Positions 7,404 to 16,557 of a DNA stretch of 32,021 nucleotides are shown piece by piece (the first letter of the stretch is position 1; every line of letters starts with the position of its first letter). Under the pieces are notes generated by a model, which made no database searches, was not told the DNA's origin, and saw only the letters and a program-made list of their open reading frames with translations. The position numbers and the translations under genes were made by a program. The stretch covers positions 1 through 32,021 of the forward strand of contig NZ_JAFHKI010000077.1 of assembly GCF_016937615.1 (NCBI RefSeq). Direction: 5' to 3'. Source of the stretch: Pseudomonas lactucae. Lineage in GTDB: Bacteria; Pseudomonadota; Gammaproteobacteria; Pseudomonadales; Pseudomonadaceae.

Positions 7404-8222
7404 TCACTTAAACCTACGTTCGACGCCTTTCTCCACCAGAATCTTCGCCGAAATCTCTTCCACCGAAAAATGCGTGGAATTGATGTGCGCAATATTCTCG
7501 CGCCGGAACAGATTTTCTACTTCGCGCACTTCGAACTCGCACTGGGCGTAGCTGGAGTAGCGGCTGTTGGGCTTGCGCTCGTTGCGAATGGCCGTGAGGC
7601 GGTCCGGGTCGATGGTCAGGCCGAACAGCTTGTGCGAATGCGCGCGCAGGGCGGCCGGCAGGGTCAGGTGCTCCATGTCGTCTTCGGTCAGCGGATAGTT
7701 GGCCGCGCGAATGCCGAATTGCATGGCCATGTACAGACAGGTGGGCGTTTTGCCGCAGCGCGACACGCCGACCAGGATCAGGTCGGCCTTGTCGTAGTAG
7801 TGGGTGCGGGCGCCATCGTCGTTATCGAGGGCGAAGTTCACCGCCTCGATACGCTCCATATAATTGGAGTTGTGCCCAATGGAATGGGACTTTCCGACGG
7901 AGTAGGAGGAATGTTCGCTCAACTCCTGCTCCAGCGGCGCCAGGAAGGTGGAGAAGATGTCGATCATGAAACCATTCGACGTTGCGAGAATCTCACGGAT
8001 GTCCTGGTTGACGATGGTGTCGAAAATGATCGGGCGAAAACCGTCTTTTTCGGCCGCCAGATTGATTTGTTGTACCATGGCCCGCGCTTTATCCACGCTG
8101 TCGATGTAAGGCCGTGTGAATTTGGCGAAGGTAACGTTTTCGAACTGCGCCAGCAGGCTTTGGCCCAATGTTTCGGCTGTGATGCCGGTGCCGTCGGAAA
8201 TAAAGAAAGCAGATCGTTTCAT
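7404..8222 (-). CDS. ppsR: PEP synthase regulatory protein (bifunctional kinase/pyrophosphorylase)
   Basis: A DUF299-family protein of 272 residues. In enterobacteria this protein switches PEP synthase off by ADP-dependent phosphorylation of a threonine next to the catalytic histidine, and on again by phosphate-dependent removal. The N-terminus [10 protein letters not shown] and the P-loop [10 protein letters not shown] (152-161) are the family hallmarks. The ATG at 8222 has AGGG just upstream; the frame extends to 8327 without coding character. It is divergent from ppsA, its expected target, across 178 bases, the usual arrangement in Pseudomonas. Confidence 0.95.
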   Translation of the reverse strand: MKRSAFFISDGTGITAETLGQSLLAQFENVTFAKFTRPYIDSVDKARAMVQQINLAAEKDGFRPIIFDTIVNQDIREILATSNGFMIDIFSTFLAPLEQELSEHSSYSVGKSHSIGHNSNYMERIEAVNFALDNDDGARTHYYDKADLILVGVSRCGKTPTCLYMAMQFGIRAANYPLTEDDMEHLTLPAALRAHSHKLFGLTIDPDRLTAIRNERKPNSRYSSYAQCEFEVREVENLFRRENIAHINSTHFSVEEISAKILVEKGVERRFK

Positions 8223-8400
8223 TTGAGCCCTGGGCCTTAAGCTGATGACGAATCTTGGATATGATAGGCGCGATTTTGCCGTCCCATGGTGGGCCGCATT
8301 CTCACTTATTTTCCAGGTCCAGGCCACAAACGGCGGTATTCGCTCCTACTGAGCAGCCGGCGTCCTGAGCTTTTCCAACACAGTTAGTGGAGAGATCACC

Positions 8401-10776
8401 TTGGTAGAGTACGTAGTTTCCCTCGATAAGCTCGGCGTCCATGATGTAGAGCATGTGGGGGGCAAGAACGCATCCCTCGGCGAGATGATCAGTAATCTTG
8501 CAGGCGCAGGTGTGTCGGTGCCCGGTGGTTTCGCCACCACGGCCCAGGCCTACCGTGATTTCCTCGAGCTGAGCGGCCTCAACGCTCAGATCCACGCCGC
8601 GCTGGATTCCCTGGACGTCGATGACGTCAACGCCCTGGCCCGGACCGGTGCCCAGATCCGTCAATGGATCATGGAAGCCGAGTTCCCCGAGAAGCTCAAC
8701 GAAGAAATCCGTACCGCCTTCGCCGCACTGTCGGCCGGTAACCCGGACATGTCCGTTGCCGTGCGCTCCTCGGCCACCGCCGAAGATTTGCCGGACGCTT
8801 CCTTCGCCGGCCAGCAAGAAACCTTCCTGAACATCCGCGGCGTGGAAAACGTGATCCGCGCGGCCAAGGAAGTGTTTGCCTCCCTCTTTAACGACCGCGC
8901 CATTTCCTACCGTGTGCACCAGGGTTTCGACCACAAGCTGGTGGCCCTGTCTGCCGGCGTGCAGCGCATGGTGCGTTCGGAAACCGGCACCGCCGGCGTC
9001 ATGTTCACCCTCGATACCGAATCGGGCTTCCGTGACGTGGTGTTTATCACCGGCGCCTACGGCCTGGGCGAAACCGTCGTACAAGGCGCGGTCAACCCGG
9101 ACGAATTCTACGTCCACAAGCACACCCTTGAGGCCGGCCGCCCGGCCATCCTGCGCCGCAACCTGGGCAGCAAGGCCATCAAGATGATCTACGGCGACGA
9201 GGCCAAGGCCGGTCGTTCGGTAAAAACCGTTGAAGTCGACAAGGCCGAGCGCGCGCGTTTCTGCCTGACCGACGCTGAGGTCAGCGAACTGGCCAAGCAA
9301 GCGATGATCATCGAAAAGCACTACAAGTGCCCGATGGACATCGAGTGGGCCAAGGACGGTGACGACGGCAAGCTGTACATCGTGCAGGCCCGTCCGGAAA
9401 CCGTGAAGAGCCGCACCTCGGCCAACGTCATGGAACGCTACCTGTTGAAAGAAACCGGCACCGTGCTGGTGGAAGGCCGTGCCATCGGCCAGCGCATCGG
9501 CGCCGGCAAGGTGCGGATCATCAAGGACGTGTCCGAGATGGACAAGGTCCAGCCAGGCGACGTACTGGTTTCCGACATGACCGACCCGGACTGGGAACCG
9601 GTCATGAAGCGTGCCAGCGCCATCGTCACCAACCGTGGCGGGCGTACCTGCCATGCGGCGATCATTGCCCGTGAACTCGGGATCCCGGCGGTAGTGGGCT
9701 GCGGCAACGCCACCCAACTGCTCAAGGATGGCCAGGGCGTGACCGTTTCCTGCGCCGAAGGCGACACCGGCTTCATCTTCGAAGGTGAGCTGGGCTTCGA
9801 CATCAAGCAGAACTCCATCGACGCGATGCCGGACCTGCCGTTCAAGATCATGATGAACGTCGGCAACCCCGACCGTGCCTTCGATTTCGCGCAGTTGCCG
9901 AACGCCGGTGTGGGCCTGGCCCGCCTGGAGTTCATCATCAACCGCATGATCGGCGTGCACCCCAAGGCCCTGCTGAACTACGACGGCCTGCCCCAGGACA
10001 TCAAGGACAGCGTCGACAAGCGCATCGCCGGCTACGACGATCCGGTCGGTTTCTACGTCGAGAAGCTGGTGGAAGGCATCAGCACCCTGGCTGCTGCGTT
10101 CTATCCGAAAAAGGTCATCGTGCGCCTGTCGGACTTCAAGTCCAACGAATACGCCAACCTGATCGGCGGCAAGCTCTACGAGCCGGAAGAAGAAAACCCG
10201 ATGCTGGGCTTCCGTGGTGCCTCGCGTTACATCAGCGAAGCGTTCCGTGACTGTTTTGAGCTCGAATGCCGTGCCCTCAAGCGCGTGCGCAACGAGATGG
10301 GCCTGACCAACGTCGAGATCATGGTGCCGTTCGTGCGCACCCTGGGCGAAGCGAGCCAGGTGGTGGACCTGTTGGCTGAAAACGGCCTGTCCCGTGGTGA
10401 AAACGGCCTGCGCGTGATCATGATGTGCGAACTGCCATCCAACGCCATCCTGGCCGAAGAGTTCCTGGAGTTCTTCGACGGCTTCTCCATCGGCTCCAAC
10501 GACCTGACCCAGCTGACCCTGGGCCTGGACCGCGACTCGGGGATCATCGCCCACCTGTTCGACGAGCGAAATCCTGCGGTCAAGAAGCTGCTGGCCAACG
10601 CCATCCAGGCCTGTAACAAGGCCGGCAAGTACATCGGCATCTGCGGCCAGGGCCCGTCCGACCACCCCGACCTGGCCAAATGGTTGATGGAACAGGGCAT
10701 CGAAAGCGTCTCGCTGAACCCCGATTCGGTGCTGGAAACCTGGTTCTTCCTGGCTGAAGGCCAAGCGTCCGCCTAA
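8401..10776 (+). CDS. ppsA: Phosphoenolpyruvate synthase
   Basis: Converts pyruvate, ATP and water to PEP, AMP and phosphate, the first step of gluconeogenesis from pyruvate. The 791-residue protein is full length. It has an N-terminal ATP-binding domain (about 1-340, with [19 protein letters not shown]), a swivelling domain with the phosphorylated histidine H418 in GGRTCHAAI, and a C-terminal PEP barrel with GSNDLTQ and the catalytic cysteine C748 in [10 protein letters not shown]. The threonine before the CH pair is the expected PpsR target. The start is TTG at 8401, supported by GGAGAG seven bases upstream; there is no ATG nearby. A clear terminator follows. Confidence 0.97.
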   Translation: MVEYVVSLDKLGVHDVEHVGGKNASLGEMISNLAGAGVSVPGGFATTAQAYRDFLELSGLNAQIHAALDSLDVDDVNALARTGAQIRQWIMEAEFPEKLNEEIRTAFAALSAGNPDMSVAVRSSATAEDLPDASFAGQQETFLNIRGVENVIRAAKEVFASLFNDRAISYRVHQGFDHKLVALSAGVQRMVRSETGTAGVMFTLDTESGFRDVVFITGAYGLGETVVQGAVNPDEFYVHKHTLEAGRPAILRRNLGSKAIKMIYGDEAKAGRSVKTVEVDKAERARFCLTDAEVSELAKQAMIIEKHYKCPMDIEWAKDGDDGKLYIVQARPETVKSRTSANVMERYLLKETGTVLVEGRAIGQRIGAGKVRIIKDVSEMDKVQPGDVLVSDMTDPDWEPVMKRASAIVTNRGGRTCHAAIIARELGIPAVVGCGNATQLLKDGQGVTVSCAEGDTGFIFEGELGFDIKQNSIDAMPDLPFKIMMNVGNPDRAFDFAQLPNAGVGLARLEFIINRMIGVHPKALLNYDGLPQDIKDSVDKRIAGYDDPVGFYVEKLVEGISTLAAAFYPKKVIVRLSDFKSNEYANLIGGKLYEPEEENPMLGFRGASRYISEAFRDCFELECRALKRVRNEMGLTNVEIMVPFVRTLGEASQVVDLLAENGLSRGENGLRVIMMCELPSNAILAEEFLEFFDGFSIGSNDLTQLTLGLDRDSGIIAHLFDERNPAVKKLLANAIQACNKAGKYIGICGQGPSDHPDLAKWLMEQGIESVSLNPDSVLETWFFLAEGQASA

Positions 10777-10794
10777 GGCCGCTACGTCAAAAAG

Positions 10795-10828
10795 TGCCGG
10801 TCACTCGTCGAGGGTGACCGGCATTCTT
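10795..10828 (+). terminator. Terminator after ppsA
   Basis: TGCCGGTCAC (10795-10804) pairs perfectly with GTGACCGGCA (10814-10823) around a nine-base loop and is followed by TTCTTAT. It begins 18 bases after the ppsA stop. Confidence 0.8.
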
Positions 10829-10883
10829 ATCTGTACAGGGCGGGAATCCTTGTGGACGCCGCCCTTTTTTGTGCAAGAGCATT

Positions 10884-11873
10884 ATGCAAAGCAGCAGCAA
10901 CCTGTTTCCTGTCGCCCTGATCAGCGCTGAACGTCGTGGCGACCTGAGTGAAGATGTGTACCGCCTCAAACCCGGCAACAGCCCCGACGGTACCGTCGAG
11001 CTGGCGGTGACGCGTTTGGGCCTGGCCGATGTCCCGGAAAACCGCGGCATCCCGGTTATTTTGTTGCACGGCAGCTTTTCCAACCGGCGCTTCTGGTATT
11101 CACCCAAGGGCATCGGCCTGGGCGCCTATCTGGCACGCCAGGGCTTTGATGTGTGGATTCCGGAAATGCGCGGCCATGGCCTGTCCAAACGCAATCACGA
11201 TTATGTGAGAAATCGGGTCGCCGACTATGCGCGCTACGATTTGCCGGCCATCGGTGCGTTTGTGCGTGAGCAAAGTGCGCAGATTCCGCACTGGATCGGC
11301 CATTCCCTCGGCGGGATAACCCTGGCTGCCGCCCTGGGCGGGCAATACCTGGGGCCGCCTGCGGTGGCGTCGGTGGCGTTGTTTGGCTGCCAGGTCAGTC
11401 GCACGCATTGGCCGTTGAAAATCCCGCCAGTGGAGTGGGGCAGCCGCTTGGTGCTCAAACGCCTTGCCCAGTTGTCCGGGCCGCGATTCAAGCGCGGCCC
11501 CGAGGATGAGCCGGCCGGAGTGCTGATTGAGGCGATGCGCTGGAATGGCCTGTTCGGGCGGTTCGGCGAGCGCGAGCGTGATTGGTGGAAGGGCCTGGCG
11601 GACGTCGATGTGCCGCTGCTGGCTGTCAGCGCCGCGGGCGACCAGCAAGACCCGGACTGGGCCTGCCGCAAGTTGTTCGAACAAGTCGGCGCCGAGCATC
11701 GCCAGTACCTGTGCCTGGGCCGCCGGCAAGGCTTTACCGAAGATTTCGGACATGTACAGATGCTGGTCAGCAAGGCGGCCCAGGTAGAAGTGTGGCCGCT
11801 GGTGGTGCAATGGTTGAAAGACCCGCTTACACCGTTGCTTGGCGCGCCGGCCGAGGCGCTGGCAACGGTTTGA
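10884..11873 (+). CDS. Alpha/beta-hydrolase family protein
   Basis: A 329-residue hydrolase of unknown substrate. It shows the oxyanion motif [12 protein letters not shown] (about 61-71), the nucleophile elbow GHSLGG with S141, and a late histidine in [10 protein letters not shown] that fits the catalytic triad. No signal peptide is visible, so it should act in the cytoplasm. The ATG at 10884 is preferred over a TTG at 10869; the ribosome-binding site (AAGAG) is weak. The gene keeps the same place between ppsA and rraA as PA1771 in P. aeruginosa. An esterase or lipase-like role is the usual annotation, unproven here. Confidence 0.85.
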   Translation: MQSSSNLFPVALISAERRGDLSEDVYRLKPGNSPDGTVELAVTRLGLADVPENRGIPVILLHGSFSNRRFWYSPKGIGLGAYLARQGFDVWIPEMRGHGLSKRNHDYVRNRVADYARYDLPAIGAFVREQSAQIPHWIGHSLGGITLAAALGGQYLGPPAVASVALFGCQVSRTHWPLKIPPVEWGSRLVLKRLAQLSGPRFKRGPEDEPAGVLIEAMRWNGLFGRFGERERDWWKGLADVDVPLLAVSAAGDQQDPDWACRKLFEQVGAEHRQYLCLGRRQGFTEDFGHVQMLVSKAAQVEVWPLVVQWLKDPLTPLLGAPAEALATV

Positions 11874-11921
11874 CGCAGAGCGCTGCCAAGGGCGTTTCGC
11901 TCCTGCGAGGTTGCGGCTAAG

Positions 11922-11951
11922 ATATGACGCGTTAAACGCTTCTGGTCATAT
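11922..11951. other. Inverted repeat upstream of rraA
   Basis: ATATGAC (11922-11928) and GTCATAT (11945-11951) are perfect inverted copies around 16 bases, in the 187-base gap between the hydrolase gene and rraA. It could be an operator or the base of an RNA hairpin. A possible -10 (TAAGAT) overlaps its left end. Function unknown. Confidence 0.35.
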
Positions 11952-12060
11952 TCAGTCGCTTCGTCGCTATTGCGTTGCGATGAAGCGAGTGGGATGTTGC
12001 GCACCGGCCTCGCTGGCGCTTCTTTCGAAAGACACTTCTTTGGCAGAAAGGAATTTTTCA

Positions 12061-12552
12061 ATGAACCATTACGTGACCCCAGATCTGTGCGACGCCTACC
12101 CGGAGCTGGTGCAGGTGGTCGAGCCGATGTTCAGCAATTTCGGCGGCCGAGATTCCTTTGGTGGCGAAATCGTCACCATCAAGTGCTTCGAAGATAACTC
12201 GCTGGTCAAGGAACAAGCCGATCAGCCGGGAGCTGGCAAGGTGCTGGTGGTCGACGGTGGTGGTTCGCTGCGCCGCGCGTTGCTGGGCGACATCATTGCC
12301 GAAAAAGCCGCGAAAAACGGTTGGGAAGGGCTGGTGATCTACGGTTGCATCCGTGATGTCGATGTCATTGCCCAAACCGACCTGGGCGTGCAGGCCCTGG
12401 CCAGCCATCCGATGAAGACCGACAAGCGCGGCATCGGCGACCTGAACGTGGTCGTCACGTTTGCCGGTGTGACGTTCCGCCCGGGTGAGTACATCTACGC
12501 CGACAACAACGGTGTGATCGTCTCGCCCAGCCCGCTGCAAATGCCTGAATAA
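12061..12552 (+). CDS. rraA: Ribonuclease E activity regulator RraA
   Basis: A 163-residue member of the RraA/MenG-like fold. In E. coli, RraA trimers bind RNase E and slow RNA decay. The glycine-rich [20 protein letters not shown] and the segment [13 protein letters not shown] are characteristic; relatives with this fold can also be aldolases, but this version lines up with the RNase regulator. AAGGAA sits about eight bases before the ATG. The open frame upstream to 11839 is not coding. cmaX follows after 25 bases, so the two are probably co-transcribed. Confidence 0.92.
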   Translation: MNHYVTPDLCDAYPELVQVVEPMFSNFGGRDSFGGEIVTIKCFEDNSLVKEQADQPGAGKVLVVDGGGSLRRALLGDIIAEKAAKNGWEGLVIYGCIRDVDVIAQTDLGVQALASHPMKTDKRGIGDLNVVVTFAGVTFRPGEYIYADNNGVIVSPSPLQMPE

Positions 12553-12577
12553 ACCGCAATAGCCGATAGGGGTGAGG

Positions 12578-13573
12578 ATGTTCGAGGAAGAAAACGCGCA
12601 GTGGGGGCTGGTGCATGCCCTGGTACTGGACGGTAAAGGCGGTGCGCGTTCGATTGCCCGGACTGAGCTCGACGAGTTGCAGTTGCAACCCCAGGAAAGC
12701 CTGTGGCTGCACTGGGATCGCAGCCATCCGCAAACCCAGACGTGGCTGCGCAAGTCCAGTGGGCTGAGCGAGTTTGCCTGTGACCTGCTTCTGGAGGAGA
12801 ACACCCGTCCACGTCTGTTGCCGTTGCCGGATGCCGAACTGCTGCTGTTCCTGCGCGGGGTCAATCTCAACCCTGGGGCCGAGCCGGAAGACATGGTCTC
12901 GGTGCGTATTTTTGCCGCCGCCAGCCGGGTGATTTCCCTGCGCTTGCGTCCTTTGCGCGCCACTGATGAGCTGTTGGTGCAGCTGTCGGAAGGCAAAGGA
13001 CCGAAAACCGCGTCGGAACTCATCCTTTATATGGCGCAGTACCTGACCAATAAAGTGCAGGATCTGGTCACCGACCTGTCCGAAATCGTCGATACCGAAG
13101 AAGAAAAGCTCGATACCGACGAACGGTATACCCCCGAGCACGGCAGCATTTTGCAAATTCGTCGACGAGCTGCTGGGCTCAAGCGATTCCTGGCGCCGCA
13201 GCGGGATATTTTTGCCCAACTGACGCGGATCAAATTGCCTTGGTTCTGTGACGACGATGCCGATTACTGGAACGAATTGAACAACAGCCTGACCCGTTAC
13301 CTGGAAGAGCTCGAATTGACCCGGGAGCGCGTGGGGCTTGTGCTTGAGGCCGAAGACCGGCGCCTGAGCGTACGCATGAACCGCACCATGTACCGCTTCG
13401 GGATCATCACCGGGATCTTCCTGCCGATGAGCTTTTTGACCGGCTTGCTGGGTATCAATGTGGGGGGCATACCCTTCTCGGCGAGCCCTTATGGATTCAT
13501 GATCGCGTGCTTGTTGATGGTGTCGGTGGCACTCGGACAATGGTGGCTATTTCGACGATTGCGCTGGGTTTGA
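12578..13573 (+). CDS. cmaX: CorA/ZntB-type divalent cation transporter CmaX
   Basis: An inner-membrane transporter of 331 residues. A large acidic cytoplasmic N-terminal domain (about 1-265) is followed by two C-terminal membrane helices. The pore-end motif is GIN in TGLLGINVGGIPF, the ZntB-like variant of the GMN of CorA Mg2+ channels. That variant is linked to zinc in enterobacteria, so the ion here is uncertain. The ATG at 12578 follows AGGGG; a GTG at 12572 is also in frame. It lies next to crfX, cmpX and sigX as in P. aeruginosa, where this cluster is tied to envelope homeostasis. Confidence 0.88.
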   Translation: MFEEENAQWGLVHALVLDGKGGARSIARTELDELQLQPQESLWLHWDRSHPQTQTWLRKSSGLSEFACDLLLEENTRPRLLPLPDAELLLFLRGVNLNPGAEPEDMVSVRIFAAASRVISLRLRPLRATDELLVQLSEGKGPKTASELILYMAQYLTNKVQDLVTDLSEIVDTEEEKLDTDERYTPEHGSILQIRRRAAGLKRFLAPQRDIFAQLTRIKLPWFCDDDADYWNELNNSLTRYLEELELTRERVGLVLEAEDRRLSVRMNRTMYRFGIITGIFLPMSFLTGLLGINVGGIPFSASPYGFMIACLLMVSVALGQWWLFRRLRWV

Positions 13574-13598
13574 GCTGAATATGACCTGAACGTAGGAA

Positions 13599-13614
13599 GG
13601 GTCCCATGTGACCC
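13599..13614. other. Short hairpin between cmaX and crfX
   Basis: GGGTC (13599-13603) and GACCC (13610-13614) pair around CCATGT, 25 bases after the cmaX stop. The following AACGAATTTTA is only weakly T-rich. It may be a weak terminator or an operator for crfX. Confidence 0.3.
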
Positions 13615-13659
13615 AACGAATTTTACCCTCGTCTTTTAAAACACTTGCGAGAGGTCTTT

Positions 13660-13905
13660 ATGCACGATCCGTTCGAACAGTCTTTGCGTGACATGCTCAA
13701 TGCCTCGCCGTCCAACCGCGACGACGACGCCTGCCTGGGCCGCGTGTTGAAAACCGCCAACCGTCAGGTTGGGGCGGGTGATCTGTTCAGTCTGCTCGGT
13801 CGCTGGTTGCCGGCGTTGATGATGGCCCTGAACAATGGTTCGGCCCACGTATCACCGGTTTCCCGTCGTAAACCTCTTGCTCGCACTGCTGATAAGGCTG
13901 ATTGA
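13660..13905 (+). CDS. crfX: Small conserved protein CrfX
   Basis: An 81-residue protein with no membrane segment and no recognised domain. It has an acidic N-terminal half (DPFEQSLRDMLNASP) and a basic tail. The assignment rests on position and size: it sits between cmaX and cmpX exactly as the small gene crfX does in P. aeruginosa. GAGAGG lies about five bases before the ATG, which I prefer to the TTG at 13645. Its stop is three bases before the cmpX ATG, so the two are likely translated together. Function is unknown beyond the SigX/envelope-stress neighbourhood. Confidence 0.7.
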   Translation: MHDPFEQSLRDMLNASPSNRDDDACLGRVLKTANRQVGAGDLFSLLGRWLPALMMALNNGSAHVSPVSRRKPLARTADKAD

Positions 13906-13907
13906 AT

Positions 13908-14732
13908 ATGGAACTTGATCTCTGGACCCAGAGCCTGGTTACCGCGATGACCGCGTTGTGGACCAAGGTGGCGAACTTCATTCCCAACCTGTTTGGTGCC
14001 CTGGTCCTGGTATTGCTGGGCTTTGTCGTGGCCAAACTGCTCGACACCCTGCTGTCCAAGCTGCTCGCAAAACTGGGCCTTGACCGCCTGATGGCGGGTA
14101 CCGGCCTGACCAAATTGCTGGGACGTGCAGGGCTGCAGGTGCCGATTTCCACGTTGATCGGCAAGATTGTCTATTGGTTTGTCCTGCTGATTTTCCTGGT
14201 TTCCGCGGCTCAGTCCCTTGGACTTGAGCGAGTTTCAGCTACTCTCGACATGCTGGCGCTGTATTTGCCCAAGGTTTTCGGCGGCGCGCTGGTATTGCTG
14301 GTGGGCGTTCTGCTGGCGCAACTGGCCAACGGGCTGGTGCGTGGCGCCGCGGAAGGCGTGGGGCTGGACTACGCGGCCGGCCTTGGACGAATTGCCCAAG
14401 GCCTGGTGATCATCATCAGTATTTCGGTCGCGATCAGCCAGTTGGAGGTCAAGACTGACCTGCTCAACCACGTGATCGTGATTGTTTTGATTACCGTTGG
14501 TCTGGCCGTTGCGCTGGCCATGGGCTTGGGAAGCCGGGAAATTGCCGGCCAGATTCTTGCGGGAATCTATGTGCGTGAGTTGTATCAGGTGGGCCAGCAG
14601 GTACGTGTGGGCGAGGTCGAAGGGCAAATCGAGGAGATCGGCACAGTCAAGACGACCGTGCTGACCGATGACGGCGACCTGGTGTCGTTGTCCAACCGGA
14701 TTCTCCTGGAACAGCAGGTCAGTAGCCGCTAA
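13908..14732 (+). CDS. cmpX: Small-conductance mechanosensitive channel-like protein CmpX
   Basis: A 274-residue inner-membrane protein. It has four or five membrane helices, including the conserved TM-helix repeat (PNLFGALVLVLLGFVVAKLL and its second copy around LPKVFGGALVLLVGVLLAQL). A short MscS-type beta domain follows at the C-terminus (VRVGEVEGQIEEIG). CmpX in P. aeruginosa influences envelope stress and SigX activity. The ATG at 13908 is two bases after the crfX stop; an in-frame TTG overlaps that stop. It lies just upstream of sigX in the same direction, with an 87-base gap holding a hairpin. Confidence 0.88.
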   Translation: MELDLWTQSLVTAMTALWTKVANFIPNLFGALVLVLLGFVVAKLLDTLLSKLLAKLGLDRLMAGTGLTKLLGRAGLQVPISTLIGKIVYWFVLLIFLVSAAQSLGLERVSATLDMLALYLPKVFGGALVLLVGVLLAQLANGLVRGAAEGVGLDYAAGLGRIAQGLVIIISISVAISQLEVKTDLLNHVIVIVLITVGLAVALAMGLGSREIAGQILAGIYVRELYQVGQQVRVGEVEGQIEEIGTVKTTVLTDDGDLVSLSNRILLEQQVSSR

Positions 14733-14756
14733 CCCGGCAAACCCTGCTAATGTACG

Positions 14757-14789
14757 CCGCCGCGAACCCGGCTGACCGGGCTGTGGCGG
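14757..14789. other. Hairpin between cmpX and sigX
   Basis: Nested arms CCGCC/GGCGG (14757-14761 and 14785-14789) and CCCGG/CCGGG (14767-14771 and 14776-14780) form a GC-rich stem with an internal loop and a CTGA tip. No T-run follows, so it is not a classical terminator. It lies about 30 bases before the sigX start and might affect its expression. Confidence 0.4.
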
Positions 14790-14819
14790 ACATTGACCTG
14801 ACTGTCGGCACGACTTGTT

Positions 14820-15410
14820 TTGAATAAAGCCCAAACGCTGTCCACGCGCTATGACCCCCGTGAGCTCTCTGATGAGGAGTTGGTCGCGCGCGCGCACACG
14901 GAGCTGTTTCACGTCACACGCGCGTACGAAGAATTGATGCGCAGATATCAACGCACTTTGTTCAACGTTTGTTCAAGGTATTTAGGGAACGATAGAGATG
15001 CGGATGATGTCTGTCAGGAAGTGATGCTCAAGGTGCTGTACGGCCTCAAGAACTTCGAGGGCAAATCGAAGTTCAAGACCTGGCTCTACAGCATCACGTA
15101 CAACGAATGCATCACGCAGTATCGTAAGGAACGGCGAAAGCGTCGCTTGATGGACGCTTTGAGTCTCGACCCCCTTGAGGAGGCGTCTGAAGAAAAGGCG
15201 CCGGCACCCGAGGACAAGGGCGGACTTGATCGCTGGCTGGTGTATGTGAACCCGATTGACCGGGAAATTCTGGTGCTACGATTTGTCGCAGAGCTGGAAT
15301 TTCAGGAAATCGCCGACATCATGCACATGGGTTTGAGTGCTACAAAAATGCGTTACAAACGTGCTCTAGATAAATTACGTGAGAAATTTGCGGGCGAGAC
15401 TGAAACTTAG
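14820..15410 (+). CDS. sigX: ECF sigma factor SigX
   Basis: A 196-residue extracytoplasmic-function sigma factor. Region 2 (about 40-110) contains RYLGNDRDADDVCQEVMLKV and the DNA-melting segment with FKTWLYSITYNE. Region 4 (about 135-190) contains PIDREILVLRFVAELEFQEI and a helix-turn-helix. I recall the P. aeruginosa protein as almost identical. SigX controls oprF, fatty-acid synthesis and membrane properties. The start is TTG at 14820 (MNKAQTLSTRYD), with no strong Shine-Dalgarno, so translation may be limited. No anti-sigma gene is adjacent, as in other pseudomonads. Confidence 0.95.
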   Translation: MNKAQTLSTRYDPRELSDEELVARAHTELFHVTRAYEELMRRYQRTLFNVCSRYLGNDRDADDVCQEVMLKVLYGLKNFEGKSKFKTWLYSITYNECITQYRKERRKRRLMDALSLDPLEEASEEKAPAPEDKGGLDRWLVYVNPIDREILVLRFVAELEFQEIADIMHMGLSATKMRYKRALDKLREKFAGETET

Positions 15411-15517
15411 TGCGTGGCAAATATCTCTTACGTGTAGGCAAGTTCTGTTAGACTTGTCGCCGAGTTGTCCCCCGGTTTGTGGGACTGCTTTACAATCACC
15501 AGATGGGGATTTAACGG
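15411..15517 (+). promoter_or_regulatory. oprF promoter region
   Basis: The 107-base gap between sigX and oprF contains a good -10 (TACAAT, 15491-15496) about 22 bases before the oprF ATG. The best upstream TTGTCC (15465-15470) is 20 bases away, too far for a standard sigma-70 promoter. GTCCC/GGGAC arms lie in between. In P. aeruginosa oprF has both sigma-70 and SigX promoters, and I expect the same here without being able to place the SigX site. Confidence 0.4.
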
Positions 15518-16498
15518 ATGAAACTGAAAAACACCTTGGGCTTGGCCATTGGTTCTCTTATTGCCGCTACTTCTTTCGGCGTTCTGGCACAAGGCCAAGG
15601 CGCAGTTGAAGGCGAGCTGTTCTACAAGAAGCAGTACAACGATAGCGTCAAGCACATCGAAGACGGCTTCAATCCTGGCGCTCGCATCGGTTACTTCCTG
15701 ACCGACGACCTGTCCTTGAACCTGTCCTACGACAAGACCAACCACACCCGTTCGAACGACGGTACTGGCAACCAGAAGATCAAAGGTGATACCGGCAGCC
15801 TCGTTGCCCAATACCACTTCGGTCAAGCTGGCGTAGACAGCCTGCGTCCATACGTAGAAGGCGGTTTCGGCCACCAGAGCCGTACCAACGTTCAAGCTGA
15901 CGGCCACAGCGGTCGCGACCAGACTACCTTCGCTACCGTTGGTACTGGTGTGAAGTACTACTTCACCAACAACCTGTACGCTCGTGCCGGTGTTGAAGCT
16001 GACTACGGTCTGGACAACGGCAAGTGGGATTACTCCGCACTGGTCGGCCTGGGCGTGAACTTCGGCGGTAACGCTGGCGCAGCAGCTCCAGCTCCTACCC
16101 CAGCACCAGCTCCAGAGCCAACTCCAGAGCCAGAAGCTCCAGTTGCTCAGGTTGTTCGTGTTGAGCTGGACGTGAAGTTCGACTTCGACAAGGCCGTTGT
16201 TAAGCCTAACAGCTACGGCGACGTGAAAAACCTGGCCGACTTCATGGCTCAGTACCCAGCTACCAACGTAGAAGTGGCTGGTCACACTGACTCCGTAGGT
16301 CCAGACGCTTACAACCAGAAGCTGTCCCAGCGTCGTGCTGACGCTGTTAAGCAAGTCCTGGTTAAAGACGGCGTGGCTCCTAGCCGTGTAACTGCTGTAG
16401 GTTACGGCGAATCCCGCCCAGTTGCTGACAACGCAACTGAAGCTGGTCGTGCTGTTAACCGTCGCGTAGAAGCGTCGGTTGAAGCTACCGCTCAGTAA
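15518..16498 (+). CDS. oprF: Major outer-membrane porin OprF (OmpA family)
   Basis: A 326-residue structural porin that anchors the outer membrane to peptidoglycan. It has a signal peptide (1-24, ending GVLA), an eight-strand N-terminal barrel (about 25-184), an Ala/Pro-rich linker (about 186-210), and an OmpA C-terminal domain (about 212-320) with peptidoglycan-binding D258 in GHTDSVG and the LSQRRA arginines. The mature protein has no cysteine and lacks the thrombospondin-3-like, cysteine-bearing linker of P. aeruginosa OprF. Codon use is visibly different from its neighbours (many GCT, GGT, GTT), as expected of a very highly expressed gene. A strong terminator follows. Confidence 0.98.
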   Translation: MKLKNTLGLAIGSLIAATSFGVLAQGQGAVEGELFYKKQYNDSVKHIEDGFNPGARIGYFLTDDLSLNLSYDKTNHTRSNDGTGNQKIKGDTGSLVAQYHFGQAGVDSLRPYVEGGFGHQSRTNVQADGHSGRDQTTFATVGTGVKYYFTNNLYARAGVEADYGLDNGKWDYSALVGLGVNFGGNAGAAAPAPTPAPAPEPTPEPEAPVAQVVRVELDVKFDFDKAVVKPNSYGDVKNLADFMAQYPATNVEVAGHTDSVGPDAYNQKLSQRRADAVKQVLVKDGVAPSRVTAVGYGESRPVADNATEAGRAVNRRVEASVEATAQ

Positions 16499-16512
16499 TT
16501 ACTGAGATGTAG

Positions 16513-16542
16513 AAAAAACCCGGCTCCGGCCGGGTTTTTTTT
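16513..16542. terminator. Bidirectional terminator between oprF and cobA
   Basis: CCCGG (16519-16523) and CCGGG (16530-16534) form the stem, with six A before and eight T after. It is symmetric and should stop both oprF (plus) and cobA (minus). Confidence 0.92.
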
Positions 16543-16557
16543 CACCTTGGATTTACC

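Noticed and set aside
8302..10764. 820-residue open frame opposite ppsA
   Set aside because: Shadow of a GC-rich, strongly biased gene. It has low-complexity His/Gln/Val/Gly composition and no ribosome-binding site, while the plus-strand ppsA is unmistakable.
11839..12060. N-terminal extension of rraA
   Set aside because: No family similarity, and a good ribosome-binding site precedes the ATG at 12061.
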